Below, piece after piece: positions 1 through 6,529 of a DNA stretch of 16,802 nt (its first letter is position 1; the number at the start of each line of letters is the position of its first letter). The position numbers and the translations under genes were made by a program. The notes under the pieces are model-generated. The model saw only the letters and a list, made by a program, of their open reading frames with translations. It made no database searches and was not told where the DNA came from. Source of the DNA: Hyphomonadaceae bacterium UBA4763 (lineage in GTDB: Bacteria > Pseudomonadota > Alphaproteobacteria > Caulobacterales > Aquidulcibacteraceae); the NCBI GenBank assembly GCA_002403455.1, contig DHHV01000118.1:500-17301 (forward strand), written 5' to 3'.

Positions 1-321
1 CGGATCACCGCGCGCCAGATCGAAGCTTGCCGCCGGGCGATTACCCGCGAGATGAAACGGCAGGGTCGGGTCTGGATCCGGGTGTTCCCCGACGTGCCGG
101 TGTCGCAAAAGCCGACCGAAGTGCGGATGGGTAACGGCAAAGGCGCGCCGGAATATTGGGCGGCGCGGGTCAAGCCGGGCCGGATTTTGTTCGAGCTCGA
201 CGGCGTCTCCGACGAAGTGGCGCGCCAGGCCTTGTCGCTCGGCGCGGCGAAATTGCCGGTGCGCACCAAAGTTGTCGTGCGGCTCGGATCGGGCGCTGAA
301 GCGCTGGAGAATGTAGGATGA
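1..321 (+). CDS. rplP: 50S ribosomal protein L16 (uL16), 5'-truncated by the window edge
   Basis: The frame is open from base 1 and gives the last 106 residues of L16. It begins RITARQIEACRRAITREMKR and carries the hallmark stretches VWIRVFPDVPVSQKP, RMGNGKGAPEYW and the KPGRILFEL segment. L16 binds 23S rRNA near the A site and the central protuberance and is needed late in 50S assembly. The N-terminal part, roughly 30 residues in the family, lies outside the window. The C-terminus reads GSGAEALENVG and ends in TGA, which overlaps the ATG of rpmC (ATGA, 318-321). This is the rplP-rpmC-rpsQ order of the 3' end of the S10 operon. An internal ATG at 52 is only a methionine within the gene, not the start. 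The identification is certain; only the start is missing. Confidence 0.98.
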   Translation, partial: RITARQIEACRRAITREMKRQGRVWIRVFPDVPVSQKPTEVRMGNGKGAPEYWAARVKPGRILFELDGVSDEVARQALSLGAAKLPVRTKVVVRLGSGAEALENVG

Positions 322-515
322 CCACGCAAGCGGCGGATTTTCGGGTGAAGACCCCGGACCAATTGCACGATGAACTCGCGCAATTGCGCAAAGAGCAATT
401 CAATCTGCGCTTCCAGCGCGCCACCGGCCAGCTCGAAAAGACGGCGCGGGTGCGGGAAGTGCGTCGCGATATCGCGCGCATTATGACGGTGCTGCGCGAA
501 AAAGCCGGCGCGTGA
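318..515 (+). CDS. rpmC: 50S ribosomal protein L29 (uL29)
   Basis: This 65-residue protein has the L29 signature: an N-terminal helix with DELAQLRKEQFNLRFQ, then GQLEKTARVREVRRDIARI, which form the two-helix hairpin of the family. L29 sits at the exit of the peptide tunnel next to L23 and helps form the docking surface for trigger factor and SRP. The start overlaps the rplP stop (ATGA), and a GGAG at 306-309 gives a suitable ribosome-binding site within rplP, so the two genes are probably translationally coupled. The length is normal (63-68 aa). The first ten residues (MTTQAADFRV) are an alphaproteobacterial-looking N-terminal variation before the conserved part. Confidence 0.97.
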   Translation: MTTQAADFRVKTPDQLHDELAQLRKEQFNLRFQRATGQLEKTARVREVRRDIARIMTVLREKAGA

Positions 516-542
516 AGGCGCGCTGAGGCAAAGGAGTAGGAC

Positions 543-824
543 ATGCCCCGTCGGATCATGCAGGGCGTCGTGGTGAGCGACAAAGGCGCAAAAACGGTCG
601 TCGTTCAGGTTGAACGCACGTTCTTGCATCCCCTGTTCAAGAAAACCGTCCGCAAGTCGCGGCGCTTTCACGCCCATGACGAGGACAATCGCTTCAAGAC
701 CGGCGATGTCATCGCGATCCGCGAATGCCCGCCGAAATCGAAACTGAAGCGCTGGGAAGCGATGACGCCGGCGGAAGCCGAAGCGGCGGCGCGCTCGACC
801 GTCAATGAAGGAGCAGCGTCATGA
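543..824 (+). CDS. rpsQ: 30S ribosomal protein S17 (uS17)
   Basis: This OB-fold protein binds the 5' domain of 16S rRNA early in 30S assembly. Family motifs are MQGVVVSDKGAKTVVVQVER near the N-terminus, then HPLFKKTVRKSRRFHAHDEDN, then GDVIAIRECPPKSKLKRW. The protein has 93 residues, slightly longer than the E. coli form (84), because of an Ala/Glu-rich C-terminal tail (AMTPAEAEAAARSTVNEGAAS region). Such tails are common in alphaproteobacteria. The Shine-Dalgarno AAGGAG around 530-536 precedes the ATG at a good distance after a 27-nt gap from rpmC. The stop overlaps the ATG of rplN (ATGA, 821-824). Confidence 0.98.
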   Translation: MPRRIMQGVVVSDKGAKTVVVQVERTFLHPLFKKTVRKSRRFHAHDEDNRFKTGDVIAIRECPPKSKLKRWEAMTPAEAEAAARSTVNEGAAS

Positions 825-1189
825 TCCAGATGCAATCCAATTTGATGGTTGCCGATAATTCCGGCGCCAAGCGCGTCATGTGCATCAAGGTGCTCGGCGG
901 CTCCAAGCGCCGCTACGCCACTGTCGGCGACACGATCGTGGTGTCGATCAAGGAAGCCATGCCGAAGGGGCGAGTCAAAAAAGGCGACGTCAAGAAGGCC
1001 GTGATCGTGCGCGTCTCCAAAGACATTCGTCGCCGCGACGGCTCGGTGATCCGCTTTGACACCAACGCCGCCGTGCTGGTCAACAACCAGAACGAGCCGA
1101 TCGGCACCCGGATCTTTGGACCAGTGCCGCGCGAATTGCGCGCGAAGAACCACATGAAGATCGTGTCGCTCGCCTTGGAGGTGGTGTGA
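821..1189 (+). CDS. rplN: 50S ribosomal protein L14 (uL14)
   Basis: The 122-residue length is exactly that of the family. The N-terminus MIQMQSNLMVADNSGAK and the C-terminus KIVSLALEVV are textbook L14. The central GSVIRFDTNAAVLVNNQNEPIGTRIFGPVPREL segment matches the conserved core. L14 lies at the subunit interface, contributes to an intersubunit bridge, and is the docking site of the silencing factor RsfS in the family. The Shine-Dalgarno AAGGAG at 808-813 is 7 nt upstream, inside rpsQ. The start overlaps the rpsQ stop by ATGA. First gene of the classical spc operon order rplN-rplX-rplE-rpsN-rpsH-rplF. Confidence 0.99.
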   Translation: MIQMQSNLMVADNSGAKRVMCIKVLGGSKRRYATVGDTIVVSIKEAMPKGRVKKGDVKKAVIVRVSKDIRRRDGSVIRFDTNAAVLVNNQNEPIGTRIFGPVPRELRAKNHMKIVSLALEVV

Positions 1190-1191
1190 CC

Positions 1192-1521
1192 ATGGCCGCG
1201 AAAATTAAAAAGGGCGATAATGTCGTCATTCTCGCCGGCAAGGACAAAGGCAAAAAGGGCAAGGTCACCGAGGTGCGCCCCGATGAGGCGCGCGTGATCG
1301 TTGAGGGCGTCAATGTCGTCAAGCGGCATGTGCGCCCGACCCAGGCCGATCCGCAAGGCGGCATCAAGACCTTTCCGGCGCCGATCCACGTCTCGAATGT
1401 GGCGATCGCCGATCCGAAAACCGGGGAGCCGACCCGCGTCGGCTTTGCGTTCGTGGGCGAAGGCGAGAACCGCAAAAAAGTGCGGATCGCCAAAGCGTCA
1501 GGTGTGAAAATCGATGGCTGA
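1192..1521 (+). CDS. rplX: 50S ribosomal protein L24 (uL24)
   Basis: This is one of the two assembly-initiator proteins of the 50S subunit and lies near the tunnel exit. A KOW motif covers about residues 4-31 (KIKKGDNVVILAGKDKGKKGKV). It is followed by VNVVKRHVRPTQADPQGGI and the HVSNVAIADPKTGEPTRVGF segment, all typical. I choose the ATG at 1192 (protein MAAKIKKGD, 109 aa) rather than the in-frame GTG at 1186, which would add two residues. The GGAGG at 1177-1181 is 10 nt from the ATG but only 4 nt from the GTG, and the MAAKIKKGD start is the usual one in the class. The 3' end overlaps rplE by 8 nt. Confidence 0.97.
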   Translation: MAAKIKKGDNVVILAGKDKGKKGKVTEVRPDEARVIVEGVNVVKRHVRPTQADPQGGIKTFPAPIHVSNVAIADPKTGEPTRVGFAFVGEGENRKKVRIAKASGVKIDG

Positions 1522-2074
1522 GACCGAAAAATACATCCCGCGGCTGAAGGCGCGTTATGACGCCAACGTCCGCGCCGCGCTGAAGGAAAAGTTCGGATAC
1601 ACCAATCCGATGCAAATTCCGTCGGTCGACAAAGTCGTGCTCAATATGGGCGTCGGCGAAGCGGTCGGCGATTCCAAGAAAATGCACTCGGCGGTGGCGG
1701 CGATGACGCTGATCAGCGGCCAAAAGCCGGTGGTGACCAAAGCGCGCCAATCGATCGCCGGCTTCAAGGTCCGGGAAAACATGGCGGTCGGCTGCAAAGT
1801 GACCTTGCGGCGCGAGCGGATGTACGAATTCCTCGACCGTCTGGTGACGATCGCGCTGCCGCGCGTGAAAGATTTCCGTGGCCTCAACGGCAAGTCGTTC
1901 GACGGGCGCGGCAATTACGCGATGGGCTTGAAAGAGCACATCGTGTTCCCGGAGATCAATTACGACACGGTCGATGTGATCTGGGGTCTCGACATCATTG
2001 TTTGCACAACGGCCAAGACCAATGACGAAGCGCGCGCGCTTCTGAAGGAATTGGATTTCCCGTTCAAAGCTTAA
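1514..2074 (+). CDS. rplE: 50S ribosomal protein L5 (uL5)
   Basis: L5 binds 5S rRNA in the central protuberance and contacts P-site tRNA and S13. The protein has 186 residues (family about 179-187). Recognisable segments are IPRLKARYDANVRAAL at the N-terminus, VDKVVLNMGVGEA, GQKPVVTKARQSIAGFKVRE, VKDFRGLNGKSFDGRGNYAMG, and the EINYDTVDVIWGLDIIVCTTAKTNDEARALLKEL C-terminal part. The start ATG lies 8 nt inside rplX, so the genes are coupled. It is followed by a 57-nt gap before rpsN that contains a nested hairpin, one of the longer gaps in this otherwise compact operon. Confidence 0.99.
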   Translation: MAETEKYIPRLKARYDANVRAALKEKFGYTNPMQIPSVDKVVLNMGVGEAVGDSKKMHSAVAAMTLISGQKPVVTKARQSIAGFKVRENMAVGCKVTLRRERMYEFLDRLVTIALPRVKDFRGLNGKSFDGRGNYAMGLKEHIVFPEINYDTVDVIWGLDIIVCTTAKTNDEARALLKELDFPFKA

Positions 2075-2083
2075 TCTTGCGCG

Positions 2084-2118
2084 CGAGCGTGCTGTGCCGA
2101 AGCGGCAGACGGCGCTCG
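2084..2118 (+). other. Nested hairpin in the rplE-rpsN gap
   Basis: CGAGCG (2084-2089) pairs with CGCTCG (2113-2118). Inside it, TGCCG (2095-2099) pairs with CGGCA (2103-2107) around an AAG loop. The structure ends 2 nt before the rpsN Shine-Dalgarno (GGAGGAG, 2121-2127), with no following T-run. It is therefore better read as an mRNA structure affecting translation or processing than as a terminator. In E. coli, S8 represses the spc operon through a structured mRNA site near the rplE start. Whether this hairpin is related is unknown. Confidence 0.45.
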
Positions 2119-2131
2119 TTGGAGGAGCCAC

Positions 2132-2437
2132 ATGGCGAAAAAAGGGTCGATAGAACGCAATAACCGCCGCGCCGCGCTGATCGCGCGCTATGCGGGCAAG
2201 CGCGCAGCGCTGAAAGCGCAAGCGGTGGATGACAATCTGCCGCTGGAAGAGCGCTTTGCGGCGCGGATGAAATTGGCGGAACTGCCCCGCAATTCGGCGG
2301 CGAACCGTTATCGCAATCGCTGCGAGCTGACGGGACGGTCGCGCGCGGTCTATCGGAAGTTTAAATTGTCGCGGATCAAATTGCGGGAACTCGCCAATCA
2401 AGGTCTGATTCCCGGCGTTGTCAAAGCCAGCTGGTAA
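2132..2437 (+). CDS. rpsN: 30S ribosomal protein S14 (uS14), zinc-independent form
   Basis: The protein has 101 residues, the length of the long S14 class that lacks a zinc ribbon. It contains a single cysteine (NRCELTGRSRAVYRKF) instead of the two CxxC pairs of the short zinc form. The C-terminal block from GRSRAVYRKFKLSRIKLRELANQGLIPGVVKASW is strongly conserved. S14 binds the 3' domain of 16S rRNA in the 30S head. The strong Shine-Dalgarno GGAGGAG (2121-2127) is 4-5 nt from the ATG. It lies between rplE and rpsH as in all spc operons. Confidence 0.98.
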   Translation: MAKKGSIERNNRRAALIARYAGKRAALKAQAVDDNLPLEERFAARMKLAELPRNSAANRYRNRCELTGRSRAVYRKFKLSRIKLRELANQGLIPGVVKASW

Positions 2438-2448
2438 GGAGGGGCGCA

Positions 2449-2844
2449 ATGAACATCTCTGATCCCCTCGGCGATATGATCGCCCGGATTCGCAACGCGC
2501 AGGAACGGCGCCGCTCGACGGTAACGACGCCCGCCTCGAAAATGCGCGCCCGCGTGCTCGATGTATTGCAGTCGGAAGGCTTTATCCGCGGCTATGCGGA
2601 AGTTGAAAAAGACGGCAAGACCGAGATCGAAATCCAGCTGAAATATTATGACGGCCGTCCGGTGATCTCTGAGATCAAGCGGGTGTCGAGCCCGGGCCGT
2701 CGGGTCTATTCCAGCATTTCGGACCTCTCGCTTGTGCGGAACGGTCTAGGCGTTGCGATTTTGTCGACCTCGCGCGGGGTCATGTCGGACACCGAAGCGC
2801 GCGCCCAGAAGGTGGGCGGCGAAATTCTGTGCCAAGTCTATTGA
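2449..2844 (+). CDS. rpsH: 30S ribosomal protein S8 (uS8)
   Basis: S8 binds the central domain of 16S rRNA (helix 21) and in enterobacteria is the translational repressor of the spc operon. The protein has 131 residues (E. coli 130). Family features are the N-terminal SDPLGDMIARIRNAQ and the C-terminal RNA-binding region with GLGVAILSTSRGVMSDTEAR and VGGEILCQVY. The cysteine just before the end is normal (EILCxVW/Y). The Shine-Dalgarno AAGGAGG (2436-2442) overlaps the rpsN stop codon and sits 6 nt before the ATG. This suggests translation is handed from rpsN to rpsH. Confidence 0.99.
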   Translation: MNISDPLGDMIARIRNAQERRRSTVTTPASKMRARVLDVLQSEGFIRGYAEVEKDGKTEIEIQLKYYDGRPVISEIKRVSSPGRRVYSSISDLSLVRNGLGVAILSTSRGVMSDTEARAQKVGGEILCQVY

Positions 2845-2857
2845 TGAGGACGCAATC

Positions 2858-3394
2858 ATGTCTCGCGTAGGCAAAAAACCCATTCAATTGCCGGCCGGGG
2901 CGCAAGCCTCGCTGGCTGACGGCAAGATCAAGGTCAAAGGCCCGAAGGGCGAGCTCGAGCTCGCGCTCACCGACGCCGTTGAGGTCAACATTGCCGGCAC
3001 GACGGTCAACGTCAAACCCTTGCGCGAGAACACCGCTTTTGGGCGGGCGATCTGGGGCACGACGCGCGCCAATATTGCGGCGATGGCGAAGGGCGTCACC
3101 GAGGGCTTCACCAAGACGCTCGAAATGGTCGGGGTCGGCTATCGCGCGGCGCTTAAGGGCAATGATCTGCAATTGCAGATCGGCCTGTCGCATGACGTGC
3201 TGGTGCAAATGCCGAAGGGCATCAAGGTCGAGGTGCCTAAGCCGACGGAAATCCGCATTTCCGGCTCGGACAAGCAATTGGTCGGGCAAATGGCGGCGGT
3301 GATCCGTGGCTATAAGCCGCCGGAGCCGTTCCTGGGCAAGGGCATCAAGCTGGCGGGCGAGCGCATCCGTCGCAAAGAAGGCAAGAAGAAGTAA
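2858..3394 (+). CDS. rplF: 50S ribosomal protein L6 (uL6)
   Basis: The protein has 178 residues, the family length, and two tandem L6 domains. The N-terminus MSRVGKKPIQLPAG is diagnostic. The second domain contains LEMVGVGYRA, GLSHDVLVQMP and the near C-terminal GYKPPEPFLGKGIKLAGERIRRKEGKKK. L6 sits near the sarcin-ricin loop and the L7/L12 stalk base. The frame stays open upstream to an ATG at 2753, but that 35-residue extension overlaps rpsH in another frame and is unlike L6. The ATG at 2858, with GAGGA at 2846-2850, is the start. Confidence 0.99.
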   Translation: MSRVGKKPIQLPAGAQASLADGKIKVKGPKGELELALTDAVEVNIAGTTVNVKPLRENTAFGRAIWGTTRANIAAMAKGVTEGFTKTLEMVGVGYRAALKGNDLQLQIGLSHDVLVQMPKGIKVEVPKPTEIRISGSDKQLVGQMAAVIRGYKPPEPFLGKGIKLAGERIRRKEGKKK

Positions 3395-3397
3395 GCC

Positions 3398-3760
3398 ATG
3401 AAGTCCTCTCGCGATATTTTGGCCAAGCGCGCGCAACGGGTCCGCACCCGCTTGAAGGCGATGTCGAACGGGCGCCCGCGTTTGTCGGTGTTCCGCTCTG
3501 GCAAGAACATCTATGCGCAAGTGATCGATGACGATCGCGGCGTGACGGTTGCGGCCGCCTCGACGCTGGAGGCCGATTTTCGCGCCGCCGGCAAGACGGG
3601 CGCTGACAAGGCCGCCGCTATTCGCATCGGGCAAATGATCGCCGAGCGCGCGATGGCTGCCGGCGTCTCCGCCGTCGTGTTTGATCGCGGCGGCTATATT
3701 TATCATGGGCGTGTGAAAGCGCTCGCCGACGCCGCCCGTGAGGGCGGTCTGCAGTTTTAA
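3398..3760 (+). CDS. rplR: 50S ribosomal protein L18 (uL18)
   Basis: L18 binds 5S rRNA together with L5 and brings it into the central protuberance. The 120-residue protein has the expected basic N-terminus (MKSSRDILAKRAQRVRTRLK). This is followed by RPRLSVFRSGKNIYAQVIDDDRGVTVAAAST, GADKAAAIRIGQMIAERAMAAGV, and the C-terminal FDRGGYIYHGRVKALADAAREGGLQF, all standard. The start is only 3 nt after the rplF stop, within an A/G-rich run rather than a strong Shine-Dalgarno, so translation is probably coupled to rplF. Its TAA overlaps the AAGGAGA that serves rpsE. Confidence 0.98.
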   Translation: MKSSRDILAKRAQRVRTRLKAMSNGRPRLSVFRSGKNIYAQVIDDDRGVTVAAASTLEADFRAAGKTGADKAAAIRIGQMIAERAMAAGVSAVVFDRGGYIYHGRVKALADAAREGGLQF

Positions 3761-3770
3761 GGAGACGGCG

Positions 3771-4322
3771 ATGGCGCGCCGCAATGAAGAGCGTGAAGTC
3801 AGCGAATTCGTTGACAAATTGGTGGCGATCAACCGCGTCTCGACGACGGTGAAAGGCGGCAAGCGCTTTGGCTTTGCCGCCCTTGTCGTGGTCGGCGACC
3901 AAAAGGGCCGCGTCGGCTTTGGCCATGGCAAAGCCCGCGAGGTGCCGGACGCCATCCGCAAGGCGACCGATGAAGCCAAAAAGCAAATGATCCGGGTGCC
4001 GCTGCGCGAAGGGCGCACGCTGCATCATGACGGCTTAGGGTTCTGGGGCGCGGGCCGCGTCAAATTGCGCTCCGCGCCGCCCGGCACTGGCGTCATCGCC
4101 GGTGGGCCGATGCGGGCGGTGTTCGACGTGCTCGGCATTCAAGACGTCGTCGCCAAGAGCTTGGGTTCCTCCAATCCCTATAACATGGTGCGCGCCACCT
4201 TCGACGCGCTGAAGAACCAAGAAAGCCCGCGCGCGATCGCCAATCGCCGCAGCATGAAGGTCGCCGACCTGTTGGCCCGCCGCGCCGATGGCGCGAGCGC
4301 GCCGGACGCCTTGGAAGGATAA
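3771..4322 (+). CDS. rpsE: 30S ribosomal protein S5 (uS5)
   Basis: The protein has 183 residues. S5 lines the mRNA entry channel and its interface with S4 influences decoding accuracy. The N-terminal S5 double-stranded-RNA-binding fold begins at SEFVDKLVAINRVSTTVKGGKRFGFAALVVVGD and continues with GRVGFGHGKAREVPDAIRKATDEAKK. The C-terminal domain has GRVKLRSAPPGTGVIAGGPMRAVFDVLGIQDVVAKSLGSSNPYNMVRATFDAL. The loop HHDGLGFWGAG is slightly divergent but aligned. I take the ATG at 3771 with AAGGAGA at 3759-3765. An in-frame upstream ATG at 3738 lies within rplR and would add non-family residues. The C-terminal tail after ANRRSMKVADLL is variable in the class. Confidence 0.99.
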   Translation: MARRNEEREVSEFVDKLVAINRVSTTVKGGKRFGFAALVVVGDQKGRVGFGHGKAREVPDAIRKATDEAKKQMIRVPLREGRTLHHDGLGFWGAGRVKLRSAPPGTGVIAGGPMRAVFDVLGIQDVVAKSLGSSNPYNMVRATFDALKNQESPRAIANRRSMKVADLLARRADGASAPDALEG

Positions 4323-4326
4323 GGTG

Positions 4327-4509
4327 ATGGCCAAGAAATTGCTCGTCCGCCAAACCGGCAGCCCAATTCGGCGCATTCCGGGCCAGCTCGAGACCTTGAT
4401 CGGTCTCGGCCTTGGCAAAATGCACCGGGAAAAAGAATTAGACGATACGCCCGCCATTCGCGGGATGATCAATAAAGTCGCCCATCTCGTCTGCGTTGAA
4501 GAACGCTGA
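4327..4509 (+). CDS. rpmD: 50S ribosomal protein L30 (uL30)
   Basis: This 60-residue protein starts MAKKLLVRQTGSPIRRIPGQ and continues LETLIGLGLGKMHREKELDDTPAIRGMINKVAHLV. It corresponds to the bacterial L30 fold with its conserved Gly-Leu-rich loop and the final VxHLV segment. The GGAAGGA around 4313-4319 lies at the rpsE 3' end. The gap between rpsE and rpmD is 4 nt. An in-frame upstream ATG at 4288 inside rpsE would add 13 residues not found in the family, so the ATG at 4327 is preferred. Its place between rpsE and rplO is universal in spc operons. Confidence 0.97.
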   Translation: MAKKLLVRQTGSPIRRIPGQLETLIGLGLGKMHREKELDDTPAIRGMINKVAHLVCVEER

Positions 4510-4532
4510 TTGAGGTCGACGGAGAATTTGCA

Positions 4533-5012
4533 ATGCGTTTGAACGAACTTTCCGATAATCCGGGCGCCGTTAAAAAGCGCATGCGCGTTGGCCGCGGCTA
4601 TGGCTCGGGCAAGGGCAAAACGGCGGGGCGCGGCGTCAAGGGGCAGAAATCGCGGCGCGGGGTCTCGATCCACGGCTTCGAAGGCGGCCAAATGCCGATC
4701 CATATGCGGATTCCGAAGCGCGGCTTCAACAAGCCGAACGCACTGGATTTTGCCTGGACCAATTTGGATCGCATCGCCCAGGCGATCGCGACGGGGCGGC
4801 TTGATCCGGCGCAAGAGATCAATGAGGATTCGCTGGTGGCGGCGGGCCTTATTCGGCGTAAGCGCGACGGCGTCCGGCTCTTGGGGCGCGGCGCGGTCGA
4901 ACAAAAGCTGACGATCGTCGTTTCGGGCGCTTCATCGGGGGCGATTGCGGCGATCGAGGCCAAAGGCGGCTCGATTACCTTGACGCGGCCGGCGGCGGTT
5001 GCTGCCGACTAA
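4533..5012 (+). CDS. rplO: 50S ribosomal protein L15 (uL15)
   Basis: The protein has 159 residues. The N-terminal third is the Gly/Arg/Lys-rich extension typical of L15 (MRLNELSDNPGAVKKRMRVGRG, then SGKGKTAGRGVKGQKSRRGV) and threads into 23S rRNA. It is followed by GFEGGQMPIHMRIPKRGFNKP, the family signature. The C-terminal domain includes VAAGLIRRKRDGVRLLGRG and a Gly-Gly-Ser ending. L15 is a late 50S assembly protein. GGAG at 4521-4524 is 8 nt before the ATG. It is followed by a 155-nt gap before secY, the widest gap so far in the operon. Confidence 0.98.
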   Translation: MRLNELSDNPGAVKKRMRVGRGYGSGKGKTAGRGVKGQKSRRGVSIHGFEGGQMPIHMRIPKRGFNKPNALDFAWTNLDRIAQAIATGRLDPAQEINEDSLVAAGLIRRKRDGVRLLGRGAVEQKLTIVVSGASSGAIAAIEAKGGSITLTRPAAVAAD

Positions 5013-5081
5013 CCGACAATTTGTGGCGGCGCGGCTTGCGCCCGGCTTTGACGCGCCCCAATCTATCGATTAGCGTTTGAT

Positions 5082-5100
5082 CGACGACGCAAAATCGTCG
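5082..5100 (+). other. Small hairpin in the rplO-secY gap
   Basis: CGACGA (5082-5087) and TCGTCG (5095-5100) form a perfect 6-bp stem around the loop CGCAAAA. No T-run follows, so it does not look like a terminator. The 5013-5167 gap also contains TTGACG at 5048-5053, but no good -10 element at the right spacing, so I do not call a promoter. The structure may only reflect chance in G+C-rich DNA. Confidence 0.25.
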
Positions 5101-5167
5101 CACAGACAGTTTGCGCCGTATGCGCCCCTGAATGGCGGCGCCCAGCGCGTTGAGTTTGGGGAAAAAG

Positions 5168-6529
5168 ATGGCGTCGGCGCACGAACAATTGGCCAGCAAT
5201 TTCAGCTTCGGCGCGCTGATGCGCGCGACGGAATTGCAACAGCGCATCTTGTTCACCCTTGGGATATTGATCGCCTATCGGTTGGGCACGTTCATCCCGA
5301 TCCCGGGGATCGATGCGGCGCAGTTCCAAGCCGCCTTCAATACCCAGGCGCAAGGCCTGCTCGGCGTCTTCAACATGTTTTCCGGCGGCGCGGTTGAGCG
5401 CATGGCGGTGTTCGCATTGAACGTGATGCCGTATATTTCGGCCTCGATCATCGTGCAATTGATGACGACGGTCATCCCGCAATGGGAAAAACTGAAAAAA
5501 GACGGTGAGGCGGGGCGCAAAGAACTCAATCAATATACGCGCTATTTGACCGTCGCTTTGGCGTTGGCGCAGGCCTCCGGGATCGCCTTCACCATGCAAT
5601 CGCAAGAAGGCTTGGTCAGCGACCCAGGCATTAGTTTTGTTCTGTCGACGGTCATCACTTTGGTGGGCGGCACGATGCTGCTGATGTGGATGGGCGAACA
5701 GATCACCGCCCGCGGCGTCGGCAATGGCATTTCCTTGATCATCTTCGCCGGCATCGTCGCCGAATTGCCCAATGCGATCGGGCGGACGTTGACGTTAGCG
5801 TTCGAAGGATCGCTGTCTTTTCTCGCGGTGATTGCGATCACGGTGATGGCGCTCGGCCTGGTCGGTTTCATCGTCTTTATGGAACGTTCGCTGCGCCGGT
5901 TGCGGGTGCAATATCCCAAACGCCAGCAAGGCAACCGGATGTCGCAGCCCGAAAGCTCGTTCTTGCCGCTGAAGCTCAATCCGTCGGGCGTGTTGCCGCC
6001 GATCTTTGCCTCGACCTTTTTGTTGCTGCCGGCGACGATCACGCCCTTGTTGGCGAACCGGCCGACGACGGACGGGTCGTGGCAATCTTCAGTGATCGAC
6101 GGGCTTGCGGCGGTCGCCGCCGCGCTGGGTCATGGCCAACCGCTCTACATGTTGATGTATGCAGGCCTGATTATCTTCTTTTCGTTTTTCTACACCTCGA
6201 TTATTTTCAATCCGGAAGAGACGGCCGACAATTTGCGCAAATATGGCGGCTTCATCCCCGGCATCCGGCCTGGCAAGAAAACCGCCGAATATATCGACCA
6301 AATTCTCACCCGCATCACCGTGATCGGGGCGGTCTATTTGACTTTTGTCTGTCTATTGCCCGAAGTGCTGATCGCGAATTATCAAATTCCGTTCTATTTG
6401 GGCGGCACGTCGCTGCTGATCGTTGTTTCGGTGACGATCGACACGATGACGCAAGTGCAATCGCACTTGCTGGCCCACCAATATGAGGGTTTGATCAAGA
6501 AATCGCGGCTGAGAGGGCGCACGACGTGA
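5168..6529 (+). CDS. secY: Protein translocase subunit SecY
   Basis: This is the central channel subunit of the SecYEG translocon in the cytoplasmic membrane. The 453-residue protein shows about ten hydrophobic segments. Family landmarks are LGILIAYRLGTFIPIPGID (TM1 and plug approach), the FNMFSGGAVERMAVFALNVMPYISASIIVQL region, TARGVGNGISLIIFAGIV, LPLKLNPSGVLPPIFAST, and the cytosolic C4 loop YGGFIPGIRPGKKTAEYID. That loop carries the arginine needed for SecA and ribosome contact. I prefer the ATG at 5168 (MASAHEQLASNFSFG), which resembles class-typical SecY starts. The frame is open to an ATG at 5132 without extra homology. The ribosome-binding site is a weak GGGGAA. The stop overlaps the GTG of adk (GTGA). 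rpmJ, which follows secY in E. coli, is absent here. Confidence 0.98.
   Translation: MASAHEQLASNFSFGALMRATELQQRILFTLGILIAYRLGTFIPIPGIDAAQFQAAFNTQAQGLLGVFNMFSGGAVERMAVFALNVMPYISASIIVQLMTTVIPQWEKLKKDGEAGRKELNQYTRYLTVALALAQASGIAFTMQSQEGLVSDPGISFVLSTVITLVGGTMLLMWMGEQITARGVGNGISLIIFAGIVAELPNAIGRTLTLAFEGSLSFLAVIAITVMALGLVGFIVFMERSLRRLRVQYPKRQQGNRMSQPESSFLPLKLNPSGVLPPIFASTFLLLPATITPLLANRPTTDGSWQSSVIDGLAAVAAALGHGQPLYMLMYAGLIIFFSFFYTSIIFNPEETADNLRKYGGFIPGIRPGKKTAEYIDQILTRITVIGAVYLTFVCLLPEVLIANYQIPFYLGGTSLLIVVSVTIDTMTQVQSHLLAHQYEGLIKKSRLRGRTT

Noticed and set aside
1364..2449. Open frame on the - strand (361 aa) opposite rplX, rplE and rpsN
   Set aside because: Antisense shadow of three certain genes; no domain and no ribosome-binding site.
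2780..4018. Long open frame on the - strand (412 aa) across rplF, rplR and rpsE
   Set aside because: It lies wholly opposite conserved ribosomal protein genes, is rich in Arg/Ala/His as expected for an antisense shadow in G+C-rich DNA, and has no recognisable domain.
5048..5076. Promoter in front of secY (TTGACG at 5048-5053)
   Set aside because: No acceptable -10 hexamer occurs 16-18 nt downstream (the best is TAGCGT), so the call is not supported.
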